From assembly GCA_027405735.1 (NCBI GenBank), contig JAPEHQ010000010.1:1240001-1304000 (forward strand): a stretch of 64,000 nt of DNA. The letters are read 5' to 3'. The position numbers were made by a program, and so were the translations under genes. Shown here in pieces: positions 42,878-54,919 of this stretch. The notes beneath the pieces are model-generated. The model searched no databases and was not told the DNA's origin. It was given only the letters and a program-made list of their open reading frames with translations. Within the stretch, counting starts at the first letter, position 1; the number at the start of each line of letters is the position of its first letter. This DNA is from Mucor racemosus. Lineage: Eukaryota; Mucoromycota; Mucoromycetes; Mucorales; Mucoraceae.

Positions 42878-43027
42878 TTATTTATTGTTGATATCATTAT
42901 CTGATACAGAAGGAGAATAATAATCAATGAATGAATCGAGATTTTGTCCATCACTTTGAACTACAGAGGGTAAAATATATTCTTGATTCAAATTAGCTTG
43001 GTATTGATCTGTAAGATGTTGTCTTGC

Positions 43028-43061
<34 letters not shown>

Positions 43062-46000
43062 GATGTTGATTGTTCTTCCAATATCTTTTCGTCATCATTT
43101 TGAAAACGTGCGTTTATTTTTCGAAGTGAATCATGTCTTGGTGGAACTGCAGATGTTCCTTTGATAAATTGATGGCTATTACGCTTAAGATCTGGTAGAG
43201 GAGAAGTATTGTTGCTACTCTCTTCTGTATTTACCAAGCTATTTACCATAGATGAACCTCTTTGCATAGTAGTATTATCAGATATTGATCTATTCATATA
43301 AGGATCTTGCTGTTGTTGAGATCGCATTAAATTGACGTCTTGTGGTGGTAGTGGCTGTTGCTGTTGCTGCTGATGATAGTTTGCTCCTTCAGATTGATAT
43401 CTTGGTGGTACTATACGACTTTGATCTGGTGTCATAACAGGACGTGCAGAGTATTGAGGGCCTGATTGTTGTGGAACTTGTTGTGGTTGCTGTTGTGGAA
43501 GAGAAGCCATACGTTGATGATTACTACCAGGTGGTGCAGTACCAATAATGGTGGTTAATTTGGGCGGGTATGGACTATTATACTGTTGTTCTACCAACGG
43601 ACCACCAGGAGAATTAGATCCACTATTGTTATTTATCGATGGAGGATTCATGGGTTGTGTTAAAAGCATATTATTATTAGCTACTGGTGTGTTGTTTAGT
43701 AATGTATTACTCAAATATAATAGATTACTTTGTGAAAATTGACTATATGGACTCTTTCCATTGAGTGCCTGTTGCAGCTTAGGTTCATTATTTCTACGAG
43801 CCATATCTTCAGCCTTAGGAAACAGCATTTCAAAATGAAGAATCAGATCTTCAAACAAATCATCCGGTGACCATTCACCTAGACCTTCTTCGGTTTGATT
43901 GAAATCATGGAAAATGACGGGAGTAAAGATCAATGCCAAGTTGGGAATACTCATTTTATTGATTTGGCTATTAGCATTTACTCTGATAGAAAAATGTCAG
44001 TATTTTTTAACATGATATAGATTGATTTACGTACTTTGCTAAATGGCGAACAATAAATAGTAATGTACTTCGATGAGCAAGTGATAGGTTGGATAGTTTC
44101 GTTTCCATCAATTGGAATCGTTGAACCTGAGGTAGATTTTCTAGGAAAAAGAAAGATTTAGTATCAGTTTTAAATATTAATTTTTCTTTAAAACTTACTG
44201 CTATAAGATGATCTTGTTTGTACATTGAAATCAAATAAAGGTCTCTTCAATTCACGAATATACATTTTCAATACTGTTGCGATTGTGAAAACATCAAAAG
44301 CATCGAGCACAACTTTATCTTCATCCAATTCAAATTGATGCTTCAATTGCTCGATATTTGTCTGTCTTCCAGAGACTCTATAAATTCCTTCTTTTTGTAA
44401 ACCTCCCATTTTCTCAATTGATTCAATACATTTTACTACAATCAGTGGGACAGTTCTATTATGCTCAATGGCATAAGTCTCCAATGAACCTCCAAATAGT
44501 ACCTCTACGTAATTTTTTTCTTTGAATAATTACATAATTACTACTATAGTTGTGCATTCTCCTACCTTTACATTTTCCTTCAAGATAAAAGTTTTCATAT
44601 CTCACTGGTGTTGGATGACTGTACCCTTGGGATTGATAATGAATATTAAATATTTGAATATCTTTAAAGCTATCAATACAAGCTGCAGCATCATACGAAG
44701 AGCGGGAAATCTACAGTTTAACCACCTTTAAAAATAATTCATCAATAACCTGAACCAACTTACATTCATCTCGATTTGCAATGAATCCAATTCAGAATGT
44801 AGAATGTTTATAAATGATGTTTTGACAGTATCGGTTTTTCTCTTGATTGTGCTTCTAAGTTGCTATCAATGAGGCTCAATCAGCACGTGTGCTTAATCAA
44901 CATATAATTTATACCCACTCTATTCACTTCTTCGGTTGTCTTTGTCTGCTTTTTTCTCAAGTTTTCTAGCACAAGAATTCCTTCTCTATACTCATTATCT
45001 GCGTCTGTGATATCTTTCTTCATTTTAGCAAACTTGGTTATCTGCTTATTTTGATCCAATGGAATCAAATAAGTGTTTCCGGCTGCTCTTGTGCGCATTT
45101 GAGATATCAATCCAGCCATGCCTTTTTTATTATGTTGATCTGAGTTATTGTATGATGCAATTGATGCACCATCGATATCTCTACTGCCGTAATCACCAGA
45201 TAATCTTGAAGGATTTGGAGATTCAATTGAATTTCTATTAGGTCTATAAAAGTCGTTGCTTTCTACCTGTTGTTGTTGCTGTTGCTGTTGTTGGGCATGC
45301 AATGCTTGTTGTTGCTGTTGCTGTTGTGCCATTTGTTGTTGCTGTAGTTGCTGTTGTTGCCAGCTATTTTGAGCGATTTTTAACTCTTCGCATTTATGCG
45401 TGTACGTTTTTTGAAGCTAAGATTAACTCATGCAATTAATTTCCATTTCAATTTTGATTCAGGTACCCGTACCTTAACAATATCACGATTACGGAATACA
45501 GTGTAATTATTGTTTGCGTCGTAAAGTTTGGTTTTGTGAGTTTTTCGATTATGTTCCTCGATTTCCTGAGACCAACAAAAATAAAATTTTAGTATAGGAA
45601 ATATGGTTCACTAATTCATATTCACCTTTTGTTTAACCAGTACATCTATTTCAAGTTTGATTGTATCTTTGAATCGTTGTCGACTGTCAATAGTATCGCC
45701 TATTACACTTTCATACAATTTTACAGCATTTTGAAACGATAACTGTGATTCATGGTGAAATGAAGGTCTGTCTCCATCATTGGAAGATGCTAGCTTTTTA
45801 ACTTTATAAAGTGCAGTTAAGTAGGCCTCCTCTGCAGTTAAACTTTGTTTAAACAAAAAAAAAGGTTAATGCAAAGGGTTCATGTATTGATGTATTTAAA
45901 ATTATATATTACCGTGCACGCAACATTTGGATAATGTTATCTAAATCACTAATACTGTATTTAAAGGTCATATTGACAAAATCAAAATGCTTGTCGATGG

Positions 46001-46141
46001 ACAATAGCTATAATGCATACAGTTATTTAAAAAAGACTGAAACATTTTGCTTGAACTTGTATCTTTTACCTCGTCGTCATTAGAAGCCGGTAATTGAGAT
46101 ATGCTACGTCCTCTTCCTCGGTTGATATAAGAAGAGGTCAT
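42878..46141 (-). CDS. F-BAR domain Rho GTPase-activating protein (Rgd1-like), 10 exons
   Basis: Inactivates Rho-family GTPases at curved plasma membrane (polar growth, cytokinesis). Exons 46070-46141, 45913-46007, 45626-45842, 45473-45565, 44919-45416, 44764-44862, 44566-44710, 44199-44504, 44035-44140 and 42878-43982 total 2736 nt (911 aa) without a break. The F-BAR domain spans about 20-350 (DFVNMTFKYSISDLDNIIQM, AEEAYLTALYKVKKLA, DTIKLEIDVLVKQK). A poly-Gln run of about 30 residues sits inside it (179-210). The RhoGAP domain is at about 410-600 with arginine finger R449 in EGIYRVSGRQ, plus ALIFTPVIF. The C-terminal 300 residues are Gln/Asn/Pro-rich. One donor (GTGGGT, end of exon 5) is non-canonical and inferred from frame. 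Confidence 0.88.
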
Positions 46142-47837
46142 ACTTTGCTAAGGAAACAATAAGGAAAAAGAAACTCAAAGTATATGGAAAGTAAAGTTAA
46201 AAAAATAAAATAAAAAGAAAGAATCTAAAAAACCCTAATAGGCACTCCTACACTCTTCTTGCTTGTCCCTCATGATTTTTTGAGTTTAGCCACATTATAA
46301 TACCCTTCTTCTTTTCTGCCATAAATATTTATTTATACTTCCTTGATTTAGTATAGGATTTTAACTTGACAAACTAGTACATGGTTTATGCTATGAATTA
46401 ACTTTATAATTCATGTCTGTTCTCTAGATGATAATACATGTTTTTTTTATTCGTATGATATTAATTAAATTACACTAATCAAAATGCTTTTAAATTTACA
46501 ATATGTAATATAGACTTGTTTGATTTGGCCACCCGAATGTCCCGCTTTAATTTTTTATCAGCCCTTTTTTCACCTTCTTGCACGTTTCACGTTGTACAAA
46601 TAAGTAATAAGCAATATTCTGTAAAGATATAAGAGATTCTCTTTGAAAACGTTGTGTGATTCAGAATTTTTAGTAGTTTTAATTATTATTTCTAACAAAA
46701 TAACATAAATTCGATACACAGCTAGTTATAGACTAAATTATGCAAGTTTTTTTATCGATAGTCTTTAAAAATAGACAAAAATATATCAAGGAAATGGAGT
46801 GAACAATTTCATGTGTAACACCTTTACGTGTATTATTTTATATTTAGGTTAAATGTTGTGGATATGAAACTTGCTATTATTAAAGTATCGACTTTTATGA
46901 TCTATTGAATAACGATCGATCTGTTGTTAGGGGTTTAAACTTTTGAAATGATTTTCAGGAACCAAATTAATTTCTGGTTTATGGGTTAGTGTGCCTGAGG
47001 TTTTCGTTACTAAATCTATCAATTGCTATTACCACTACGTATACAAAATTGTGTTCAAGCTCTGAACTTTGTGATATTGTATTACATCATGTGTCCCTCA
47101 TTCTTGTAAAGCTTCTAAACCCTTAAAAATCATGCAGTAAGCAGTTTTTACTTTTATTATAAACCAAAAAAAAATTAAACTTTTGATTTCCTGCTTGATA
47201 TGAAAATGTAACATTATTTGCAAGCAGAATATTAAGCATCTACTAAGTTTCAAAATTCATTGCATGTGACCCAAAGTATATGTGTAAGCGATTGATCTAT
47301 CTGAAATTTGGAGTTGATTGTTTTGAAAATCATTTTCGTGGATGATTGTCAGAAATATAATCACATTATATATTTCTTATATCTGTGGGCTCTTTAATTT
47401 AGTTGATTTGATCTTCATAAATCTTATATCCAAAGGCTCCAAAGTATATTTGCTCATAATCCATATTCACAATTATTTTCAATTAAAAGTTTCTGGTTGT
47501 ATCTCATAATTTTAGTAACATCTCCTATATTTTATGTTACATGTTAAGCTTCTGTAATAATTTTTACCTGAAAATAAAGAGGATATCGTGTGAATGATAA
47601 TCCTAGTCATCATATGATATATGTGATAACTGGTGGTTAGGTATACTTTAGAAGAATAGTTGAGGATGCTAATAAATGGAAGACAGTTTAACTTATAACT
47701 GATTATGAAGTTTTTCCTTGTAGTACCTGTAAAAAAATCTTTAAAATAAGTACACTTTATTTTTAAAAGTATCCGTATAAATGAAATCAACTACAGAGGA
47801 TCAATCGAAAGAAACAGGCCACAAAAAACGTGAGGAA
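46142..47837. other. Gene-poor AT-rich region upstream of the RhoGAP
   Basis: The first 200 bp act as RhoGAP promoter. The remainder has no gene, RNA or clear repeat. Frames at 47512-47790 are chance. Confidence 0.35.
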
Positions 47838-47991
47838 TGTCGGTTTTCGAGGATATTAAACAGCCAATTTTGAAGCCAATTCCATTTCTAACTCATATTG
47901 AAATGTAATTCTTATAAATAGTCTTTTAAACCAAGACCTAGAGGCTCTTGGTTCTTTCTTTTACCATTAGTTTTTCTAGTAATAAAGCCTA
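47838..47991 (+). repeat. Dispersed 153-bp repeat, copy 2
   Basis: Matches 27498-27650 from TGTCGG through AATAAAGCCTA; flanks differ on both sides, so the ends mark true element borders or an LTR fragment. Confidence 0.75.
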
Positions 47992-48805
47992 CGTTATCCA
48001 TGATAAATGTTACTAGTCTATATTATTATTCTTTCTATAAATAAGATTGTATGTATCCATAAACTCTCAAGGAACATCACGTGATCTTAATTTTTTGTTT
48101 TTACTAAATATTACATATAATGTTTGACGAAATTGTCACAACTGTTATATACCTATAGTTGAAGGCTATTAGGTATTTTAGCTATGTTTTATATGTTTAG
48201 TCTGTAAGGAACAACTATTAATAAATGTAGTAGTAATAGATTTATATTAGAAAGAAGTTAAGTTTATTATTGAAGTATATAGCATGAGCTTACATACTCA
48301 TAACTAGGAATGGGCTTCGATTCGAGTTTGAATCGAGTTTTAACGGAAACGGCCATTCGATTCGAGTTGGAAAACGGCCCGTTCTTTTGTAACCCAGATA
48401 AAAAACGGGGTGGGAGCAAGTATTGGTTTGCCTTAAGGAGGCTGTTAATAGCAATCTTGTCAAGTTAATATGGGATTATGAATCGATAATAGCATATTTG
48501 ACAGTTTCACAACTTGAAGTATTTTTTCAATCCTGTTTTCGAGCTTAGCTAACAAAAAAAGAAAAGAAGAAACTCGAATACCCTCATTCGAGTTTGCATA
48601 AAAAACGGCCCGTTAAAGCAGTCAAACTCGGTTAACCGTAATACGATGCGTTGTTTGTGAAATCCTACTCATAACTAGTAATGACTAAATATCGAATAGA
48701 TCTATCGAACCGAACAAGCCGGAATGCACGTGAGATATATCACGTGAGATTAAAATATTTATTATCACTATATATTATAAATACCACTTGACAAAATATA
48801 ACCAA
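47992..48805. other. Intergenic with CGATTCGAGTT-type internal repeats
   Basis: Between 48310 and 48640 the motif TTCGATTCGAGTT/CATTCGAGTTTG and AAAAACGGCCCGTT recur in both orientations, suggesting a decayed DNA transposon end. No gene seen. Confidence 0.35.
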
Positions 48806-48877
48806 TCTTCGGTAGTATAGTGGTGAGTATCCCCGCCTGTCACGCGGGAGACCGGGGTTCAATTCCCCGCCGGAGAG
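48806..48877 (+). tRNA. tRNA-Asp (GUC)
   Basis: A 72-nt cloverleaf. The acceptor stem TCTTCGG/CCGGAGA includes one T-G pair, the D-arm holds box A (TAGTATAGTGG), the anticodon GTC is at 48839-48841 in CCTGTCAC, the T-arm holds box B (GGTTCAATTCC) and the discriminator is G, as in tRNA-Asp. No intron. Followed at 48878 by TTTTTT, the RNA polymerase III terminator. Confidence 0.97.
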
Positions 48878-50168
48878 TTTTTTGCTTTATTTTTATTTTG
48901 TAGTGTATGTAGTTTTACTGTGTGTTGGGATATTTGCTTTATAGTATTAAAAAATATTGTTATTAATAATAAAAGCTTTTCACGTTGGAGAAACTGAGAT
49001 AAATTAGGAATGTAATTTGGCTATTCTCCATATTTCTTCTAATTTTATGGCTATCGGATCAAGATATTACCGGCTAAATACAGTTTTATCCAATGATATT
49101 TGTATTTATACTAATATAGTGGACTGGGAGCAACGAAACTCTCCATAATCCACTAAATCGAATTACGACTGTACATGAAAAAGAGGTTTACCTATTAATT
49201 TCGGTGGCTATGATTACCATATAATACTAATTCAACACTATTTCTAATCGGAAATGGTTTACTAAGTCATAAACCCCATTTGAAAAGTGCACGCTTGATT
49301 CTTGTAATTTAGCCAGTAAATCAATATATGTTAAAATTATAGAACCAAATACTGTTACAGCTATAGTATATGCAATGAAATGACACCTTTTATAGACCAA
49401 AGTCGCCATTGTCATTTCAGAAAAATAGCTGATCTCGATTCGTATCTGAATCTCGCTCCATAAGGACTGAGTTCCAATCAGATCCCAATAAGCATAACGA
49501 GGAAACTCTATATTGCTAGTGCCTGTAAAAGGAAGTTATCAGGGTTATATTATATAAGGGGCAGGAGACACAGACAAAGGCTTATTTGTTATGTTAAGGT
49601 TTATTTCAGAATATATAATAAGGAAAATGATGAGGAGAACTGACGAAGAAATAAAAGGAATTATGAAAATAAGATGGTTATTTATACTAAATTATTCAAG
49701 AGTCTAGTTCCCTTCATGAACTAGACTTCAGGGACACAGTGTTACTGAATTACTCTATAACTTGAATGCGAGTAAGTTGATATTGTAATGTGGTCATTGG
49801 TTGTGCCGCAGTGCGGGTAGTAATAGAATGTCTTGCATAAGCTGGAGATTGATATGCAATTCGGATAAGGTAATAATGCGTGATATGTTTAGGATAGTAG
49901 TATAATAATAGATTAAGCTTGACAGGTTCATGACAGAAGTATTCCTGATCAAAATACAACCTTCTACAACACGACACCTATGATATAAAGCTGTACTGAT
50001 TTTGCATTAATAATATATTCCAAAACTCCTGCTCATAAAATCGCAGTAGTTGCAGTAATTCTAGATAAGGAATCACATCCCATAAAAATAAGCTCAGCTG
50101 CATTTTAAATTATAACTGGAATGTTGAAAGATCAACATCCATCTAGTGATATTCTATCATATCAAACA
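48878..50168. other. Intergenic; contains a perfect 9-bp hairpin
   Basis: T6 terminator of the tRNA at the start. At 49702-49726 GTCTAGTTC / GAACTAGAC form a 9-bp stem with a 7-nt loop. No coding sequence is recognised; the frames at 49227-49415 and 49750-49977 lack motifs. Confidence 0.4.
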
Positions 50169-50251
50169 AAGTATCAATATCCCAACCAAGTATCAATATC
50201 CCAACCAAGTATCAATATCCCAACCAAGTATCAATATCCCAACCAAGTATC
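50169..50251 (+). repeat. 19-bp minisatellite, 4.4 copies
   Basis: Unit AAGTATCAATATCCCAACC repeated four times exactly, plus AAGTATC. No base differences between units, so it is young. Confidence 0.95.
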
Positions 50252-51261
50252 TTATAAAAGAATGTCAATAAAAGACATTATGATTGAACACCTGTAAAAT
50301 AGGCATCAACACACAAACATCCACTATTTTACAATTCCTATAAATATAGCATACTTTATGAAGATATCATTCTTTTCTTCAGATTTCTTTTAATCACAAT
50401 AAAACCGTGGAAAGACTATAATTATTGTATTTATCAACGCTTTTATTTTTTTTTATTTTATTTTTCATTTTTATAAAATTACTTCAATTCTATTGCAATA
50501 TTATATATTATATTTAGTCTAACACTACGGCCGAACTATGCTTTCCTGGGCATAATAATCTGCACAGATGGGCAGAATAAATTTTTTTGCGCCGATCAGG
50601 CAGCCTAGATGAGCAGAGCAATAAGATCAAAGCTTTTTAGTCAATTTATTAAAGTATATCAATCATAATATAATTAATAACGAAGATAATTTGAATGGTT
50701 TAAAGCAGATGTGAGTTACTCTGATTTAATAGAATTGCCTTATTGACAAGATATATCAATTTGAAATTTGGGGTTTGAAAGAGTTCTGCCCATGTTCTTC
50801 TTTTGGAGACCAAATGGGAACAACAACAACAACCTGTTTGGCAACACTAAAAGTATTTATGCCTTTGTAAATTCCTGTTCGTAATACACAAAATCTTTTT
50901 CTTCCCTACTCTTTCCTCAGCTCTTTTATTTGTGTTTACAACTACAACAAAAAGACTAATATTTTTATAAACTGAAATTAAGTAGCAGGTATAAGTACAT
51001 GTTTTTCGTATTGTTTAGTTGGGAATAAATTATTAACTGTTAATGTTAGGGCATGCTATAATATCTTTCTCGAACAAAAAAAGCGTCTAGGACTTAATCA
51101 TTTTGTTCCATTATCTACGTTATAATAATCAATAATGCTTTTTTGTTGATCTAAAGTCGATATCTACCTGGAGAAAAACTGGTGATTATAAAAGTATGTA
51201 TAGTATTGACTTGATTTGAATAAATGAATAGACTCCTGTTAATCTATTTGCTTTCTAAAAA
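50252..51261. other. LTR-like sequence and a possible 5' UTR; no gene resolved
   Basis: Between 50335 and 50475, TATAAATATA, then CAATAAAA and a T-rich tail follow each other in the order and spacing of the solo LTR at 28206, though sequence similarity is weak. From 50830 to 50990 a pyrimidine-rich then A-rich stretch looks like a promoter and leader, but no ORF follows before the duplicated exon at 51262. Confidence 0.35.
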
Positions 51262-51420
51262 ATATTTGTTTCTATTTAGTGGCCAACAGCCAAGAAGAGG
51301 AAAACAAGATGTTGTTTTGTATATCACTACCAACTATCAAAGGTACACCATAATTATTACTTATTAGCTTGTTATTAATAATTGATTTTACTAATAAATC
51401 TATTTTTATAGGTCAAAAGT
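51262..51420 (+). repeat. Duplicated exon-intron fragment, copy 1
   Basis: An exon-like block bounded by ctatttag and AG|gtacac encodes GQQPRRGKQDVVLYITTNYQ in one frame. An intron-like block of about 65 nt and tatag follow. The same block lies inverted at 57945-58105 with about a dozen substitutions. Confidence 0.6.
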
Positions 51421-52252
51421 AAGTTTGTTCTGGTAAAGCATTGAATACATTGGCTTGGGACAAAGAGGAGGGTAAAAACGCGGCAATAGGTTCCAGTGAT
51501 GGCCATGTTTATATTTATGATATTAGAGAGCTAAGACTAAAGTTCAATGTAAATTACCTCTAGCGCAATAATTATAAAGTAAGACTATATTATCATCAAA
51601 TAAAGTACCATATAATATTCACATGTATAAAGGTTTACAGTAATAAGCCTGAATCAAATGGGTACAGCATCGTAAATTCTTGAAAAAGCTCTCGAGTATT
51701 ATAAAATCTCTTATTTTTAAGACTCACAAGGCTTATAAGCGGAATATTAATTTCAAAAATTATTCTTGTCCAGATCATCAATTTTGACATTTTTTAATTT
51801 TTTTTTTTTGATTTTGCAAATCTAGAGTTAATTATACTACCAATTACAAAAACAAAAATATACACATGTACAGATTTAAGCGCTCTATTTGCTCAATAAC
51901 AAATAACAAACATTTTTATTGCAAAATATTACATGAAAATCCTTTAATCAAAAATCCGTTTTTGGGGCAAAAGTACAAAGTTTGATTATTAAACGTTTGA
52001 TATTAAGCTTTCACAAAATGTGTATTAGTTATGGCTACAATTTTCTCTCACATTGTAGTACATTTAAACGTTGATTTTGGTATCAAAATTTGATTTTTCT
52101 GTTTTTTTATCTAAATCATGAGTGTTGGTAAGGATAAAACAAGCGCCGAAAATGTCCGCTACAAAAACTGAATTTTCAGACCATACATGGCTAAATATAA
52201 GAAAAGTAAAAAAAAAAAGCTTTTTTATTTAAAACTTAGATATACCATAGTA
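51421..52252 (+). mobile_element. Dynein-fragment repeat element, copy 2
   Basis: Begins with the dynein-derived coding fragment (ALNTLAWDKEEG, then AAIGSSDGHVYIYDI) at 51421-51535, followed by the shared non-coding body ending ...TATACCATAGTA. The GAG repeat in the coding part adds a residue or shift. From about 51681 to its end it is almost identical to the inverted copy at 54920-55495. Confidence 0.7.
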
Positions 52253-53366
52253 TAAGAGAAGACATTAGGTTATTCTTTTTTTTTTTATTTCTATATCATT
52301 TGAAATTTGATCACTTTCCTGGAACAGTTCGTGGGTTTGTAGCCAGTTCTAACTTTTCATTGAATAGATATAAATATCATTGCCTTTGATTTGATCTGGT
52401 AATCAAGAAGTACTGTAATGAGTCAAACATTTCAGTTTCATTCATGCAAAACCTTGCCTCATTCCTTATATAATACTACAAGGAAATTATTACATGATCC
52501 CTTGTAGATTTATCTGTATTGTTACACTCCCGTTACTTTTTATTTATTCATTAATAAATATCTAAATTACAAATAAAAACACCAACCTTTATCAATCCCG
52601 TGATCACCAATGTATAATAACAAGAATAATATCCATAAGCATATTATCCATCTTTGTTGTTAGTCCAAAATTACAGATCATTACAAATACGTCCAACAAT
52701 ACAGTAGTAAATAATGATATTTGATCCTAAAATGCAGTTAAATGAAAATATCAGTCTCTAATATAACGACTGCTACCTGTATATTAAAAACATTAGTCCC
52801 TTATGTTAGAATGCGTATTCAGATACAAGAAAAGAATACCCTCTTGATAGTCTGATATGCCTTATTAAACAGTGAATATATCTTTGGGACATGAAAACAA
52901 AAAGAGAGAAATAACACACGCATAAAAGGATTTTCAAGGCTTTATATTATTTAGCGCATTTAAAACCCTGCTAAATTGCACATTTTAGCCAATGTAAAAG
53001 CAGCATTACAGCGCCTAAACTATAAACTAAGAAAAATAGGCAATCTCTGTTACTACTATAATAGAAACATAAAATTTTCTACTAGAAAAAACATTTGTCA
53101 TATCATACATTCATTAAAAAATTGCAAAAAAAAGCCCGTAGAGCGACACCGTAATTGAGCATAATAGCAAGATTGAACGGCTGCTAAGTCTCTTATACAA
53201 TCACAAACTATTAGCTTTGATACAATTTTTTATTTTTTGAAGTACCAAAAATCATCATGTATCTTACATGAAAGACTACATACTCAGAACAGATGCATAT
53301 AATACTAAAATAAATAAAAATAAAGCTCGACATATATATTTTATTAAAATAAAAAAAAAACGATTC
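52253..53366. other. Spacer between inverted arms; holds one inverted flanking-repeat unit
   Basis: Segment 53070-53185 is an inverted copy of the units at 36043 and 37574. The rest is AT-rich with no gene. Confidence 0.45.
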
Positions 53367-54408
53367 TCAATACTTCGTTTGGCCGCCTTTGGCATCAATA
53401 ACCACCTGGAAACGGTCTTTCATGCTGGCAACCAGCCTACCAGCAAGTTCAACGGTTATGCTTTCCCAAGCTTCTTCTAAAGCTGACTTGAGCTCTTCAG
53501 TATTATTGATGCTAGCCCTTTTGTCATCAATGAGCTTATCAATGGGGTTCAAATCAGGGCTTTGAGCGGGCCAGTAATCAAAGCGCCTGATCGAATGTGG
53601 GTTCTTCCACCATGTAGCATAACCGCCGGTGTGGCAGGTGGCGCCATCTTCTTGAAAGACGAAGTCCTTATCATACTTGTCGCTCAATTCCACGAACCAA
53701 GGAAGAAACTTCTGCGACAAAATATTGACATAAGTGTTTTAATCAACACTACCGTCAATGAAGACCAACGGCCCAAAAACAGCTCCAAATCATCACACTA
53801 CCTTTGCCCCATTTTATTGCTGGAACAATATCTTGGGTCTGGTACCTCTCTCCTACCTTGCGAAGTACCCTAGCCCCTCCACCGTAGCCTTCGACAGTAA
53901 ACCGGAACTCATCCTACCAAACAACACTGTTCCATTGCTCCGTTGTCTAATTCACTCGTTCCTTGGCTCAATGAAGCCTTCTCTTCTTGTTCTCTTCGGA
54001 TAACTTTGGCTTATGTGCCGCAAAGTAAGAACCGAAGCCAATTTCTTTCATATATCGAATCAAGGTAGATCGAGAAATATCGATCTGAGCATCTTTCAAT
54101 CGCGAATTTATCTGAGCATATGTGGCGAATGGGTCCTCCCTGACAAGGCGTTGAAGGTGTCTTATACTGTATCCCTTTCATTCATCTTTTTAGGTGACGC
54201 CAGTATGCTGCTCTGGAGTAGATGTTCCCTTTTTTTCCTTAATCCTCTTAATCATATTCTGAACAGTGGCCTTGGATATGCCAGTAGCTGCTGAAATACG
54301 ACTCATATTATATTTCTCTTTATTTAGTCAATAAACACCCCAATATTTCTTATTTTCGCGTTTGTTATAAGCTTTGTGGATAGTGTTGGGTGATTCTGCG
54401 TTAGACAT
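53367..54408 (-). pseudogene. Tc1/mariner-family transposase pseudogene
   Basis: On the minus strand from ATG at 54408 a Tc1-type transposase can be followed: MSNAESPNTIHKAYNKREN, the helix-turn-helix MSRISAATGISKATVQNMIK, SRSTLIRYMKEIGFGSY, DEFRFTVEGYGGG (first catalytic Asp), VFQEDGATCHTGG (second Asp), WPAQSPDLNPID (third position) and the C-terminal KDRFQVVIDAKGGQTKY*. At least four in-frame stops break it (after GVY, after TGV, and others). The last 117 codons are open. At the third catalytic position Asp stands where Tc1 members usually have Glu. TIRs were not found by eye. Confidence 0.8.
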
Positions 54409-54480
54409 TTTGAAATTAATTAGTAGGTTCGAAAGTTATGTCAAAAAATCTAAAGGATTATGCTCAAACTATTTTATTAA

Positions 54481-54870
54481 GCTCCTCCTTTTTGCTGAAC
54501 CCAGATCCTTACCCTCCACCCTCTCCCTGACTGCGAAGCTACCATCGATTCCCTGATCACAAACCTATCATCACTCCCCAAAACCCAGAACCCAACCCCC
54601 GTTTGATTCAACTGTAATCCTGCTCACAGTTGCTCCTCACCATAGAACTTTTGTTCTCAAATATCTCGTATCAACAAATCTTGTACTCAAAAATTCTAGA
54701 GTCGTATTTCGCATCCCTTGTTTTTATTTTCTTTGCACTTAAAACACGCTTCATATAACACAGAACCCGAACCCCAATATCCAGTCTTATCTCTCACTTC
54801 GCCATGGCGTACAGTTATAGGACTTTAAATAATGAAATAAAGAAGTTTATTTCCCTACAAAAAAAAAAAA
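54481..54870 (+). mobile_element. Poly(A)-tailed retroposon with 12-15 bp target-site duplication
   Basis: Flanked by AAACTATTTTATTAA at 54466-54480 and 54871-54885 (the leading A's merge with the tail). The insert of about 390 bp ends CCCTAC followed by about 13 A. It is much richer in C and in ACCC motifs than its surroundings. No protein motif is seen, so it may be a LINE 3' UTR, a SINE or a retrocopied transcript end. Confidence 0.8.
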
Positions 54871-54919
54871 AACTATTTTATTAATTTTGGATCGTATCAA
54901 AACTAATGATTCGTGACTG

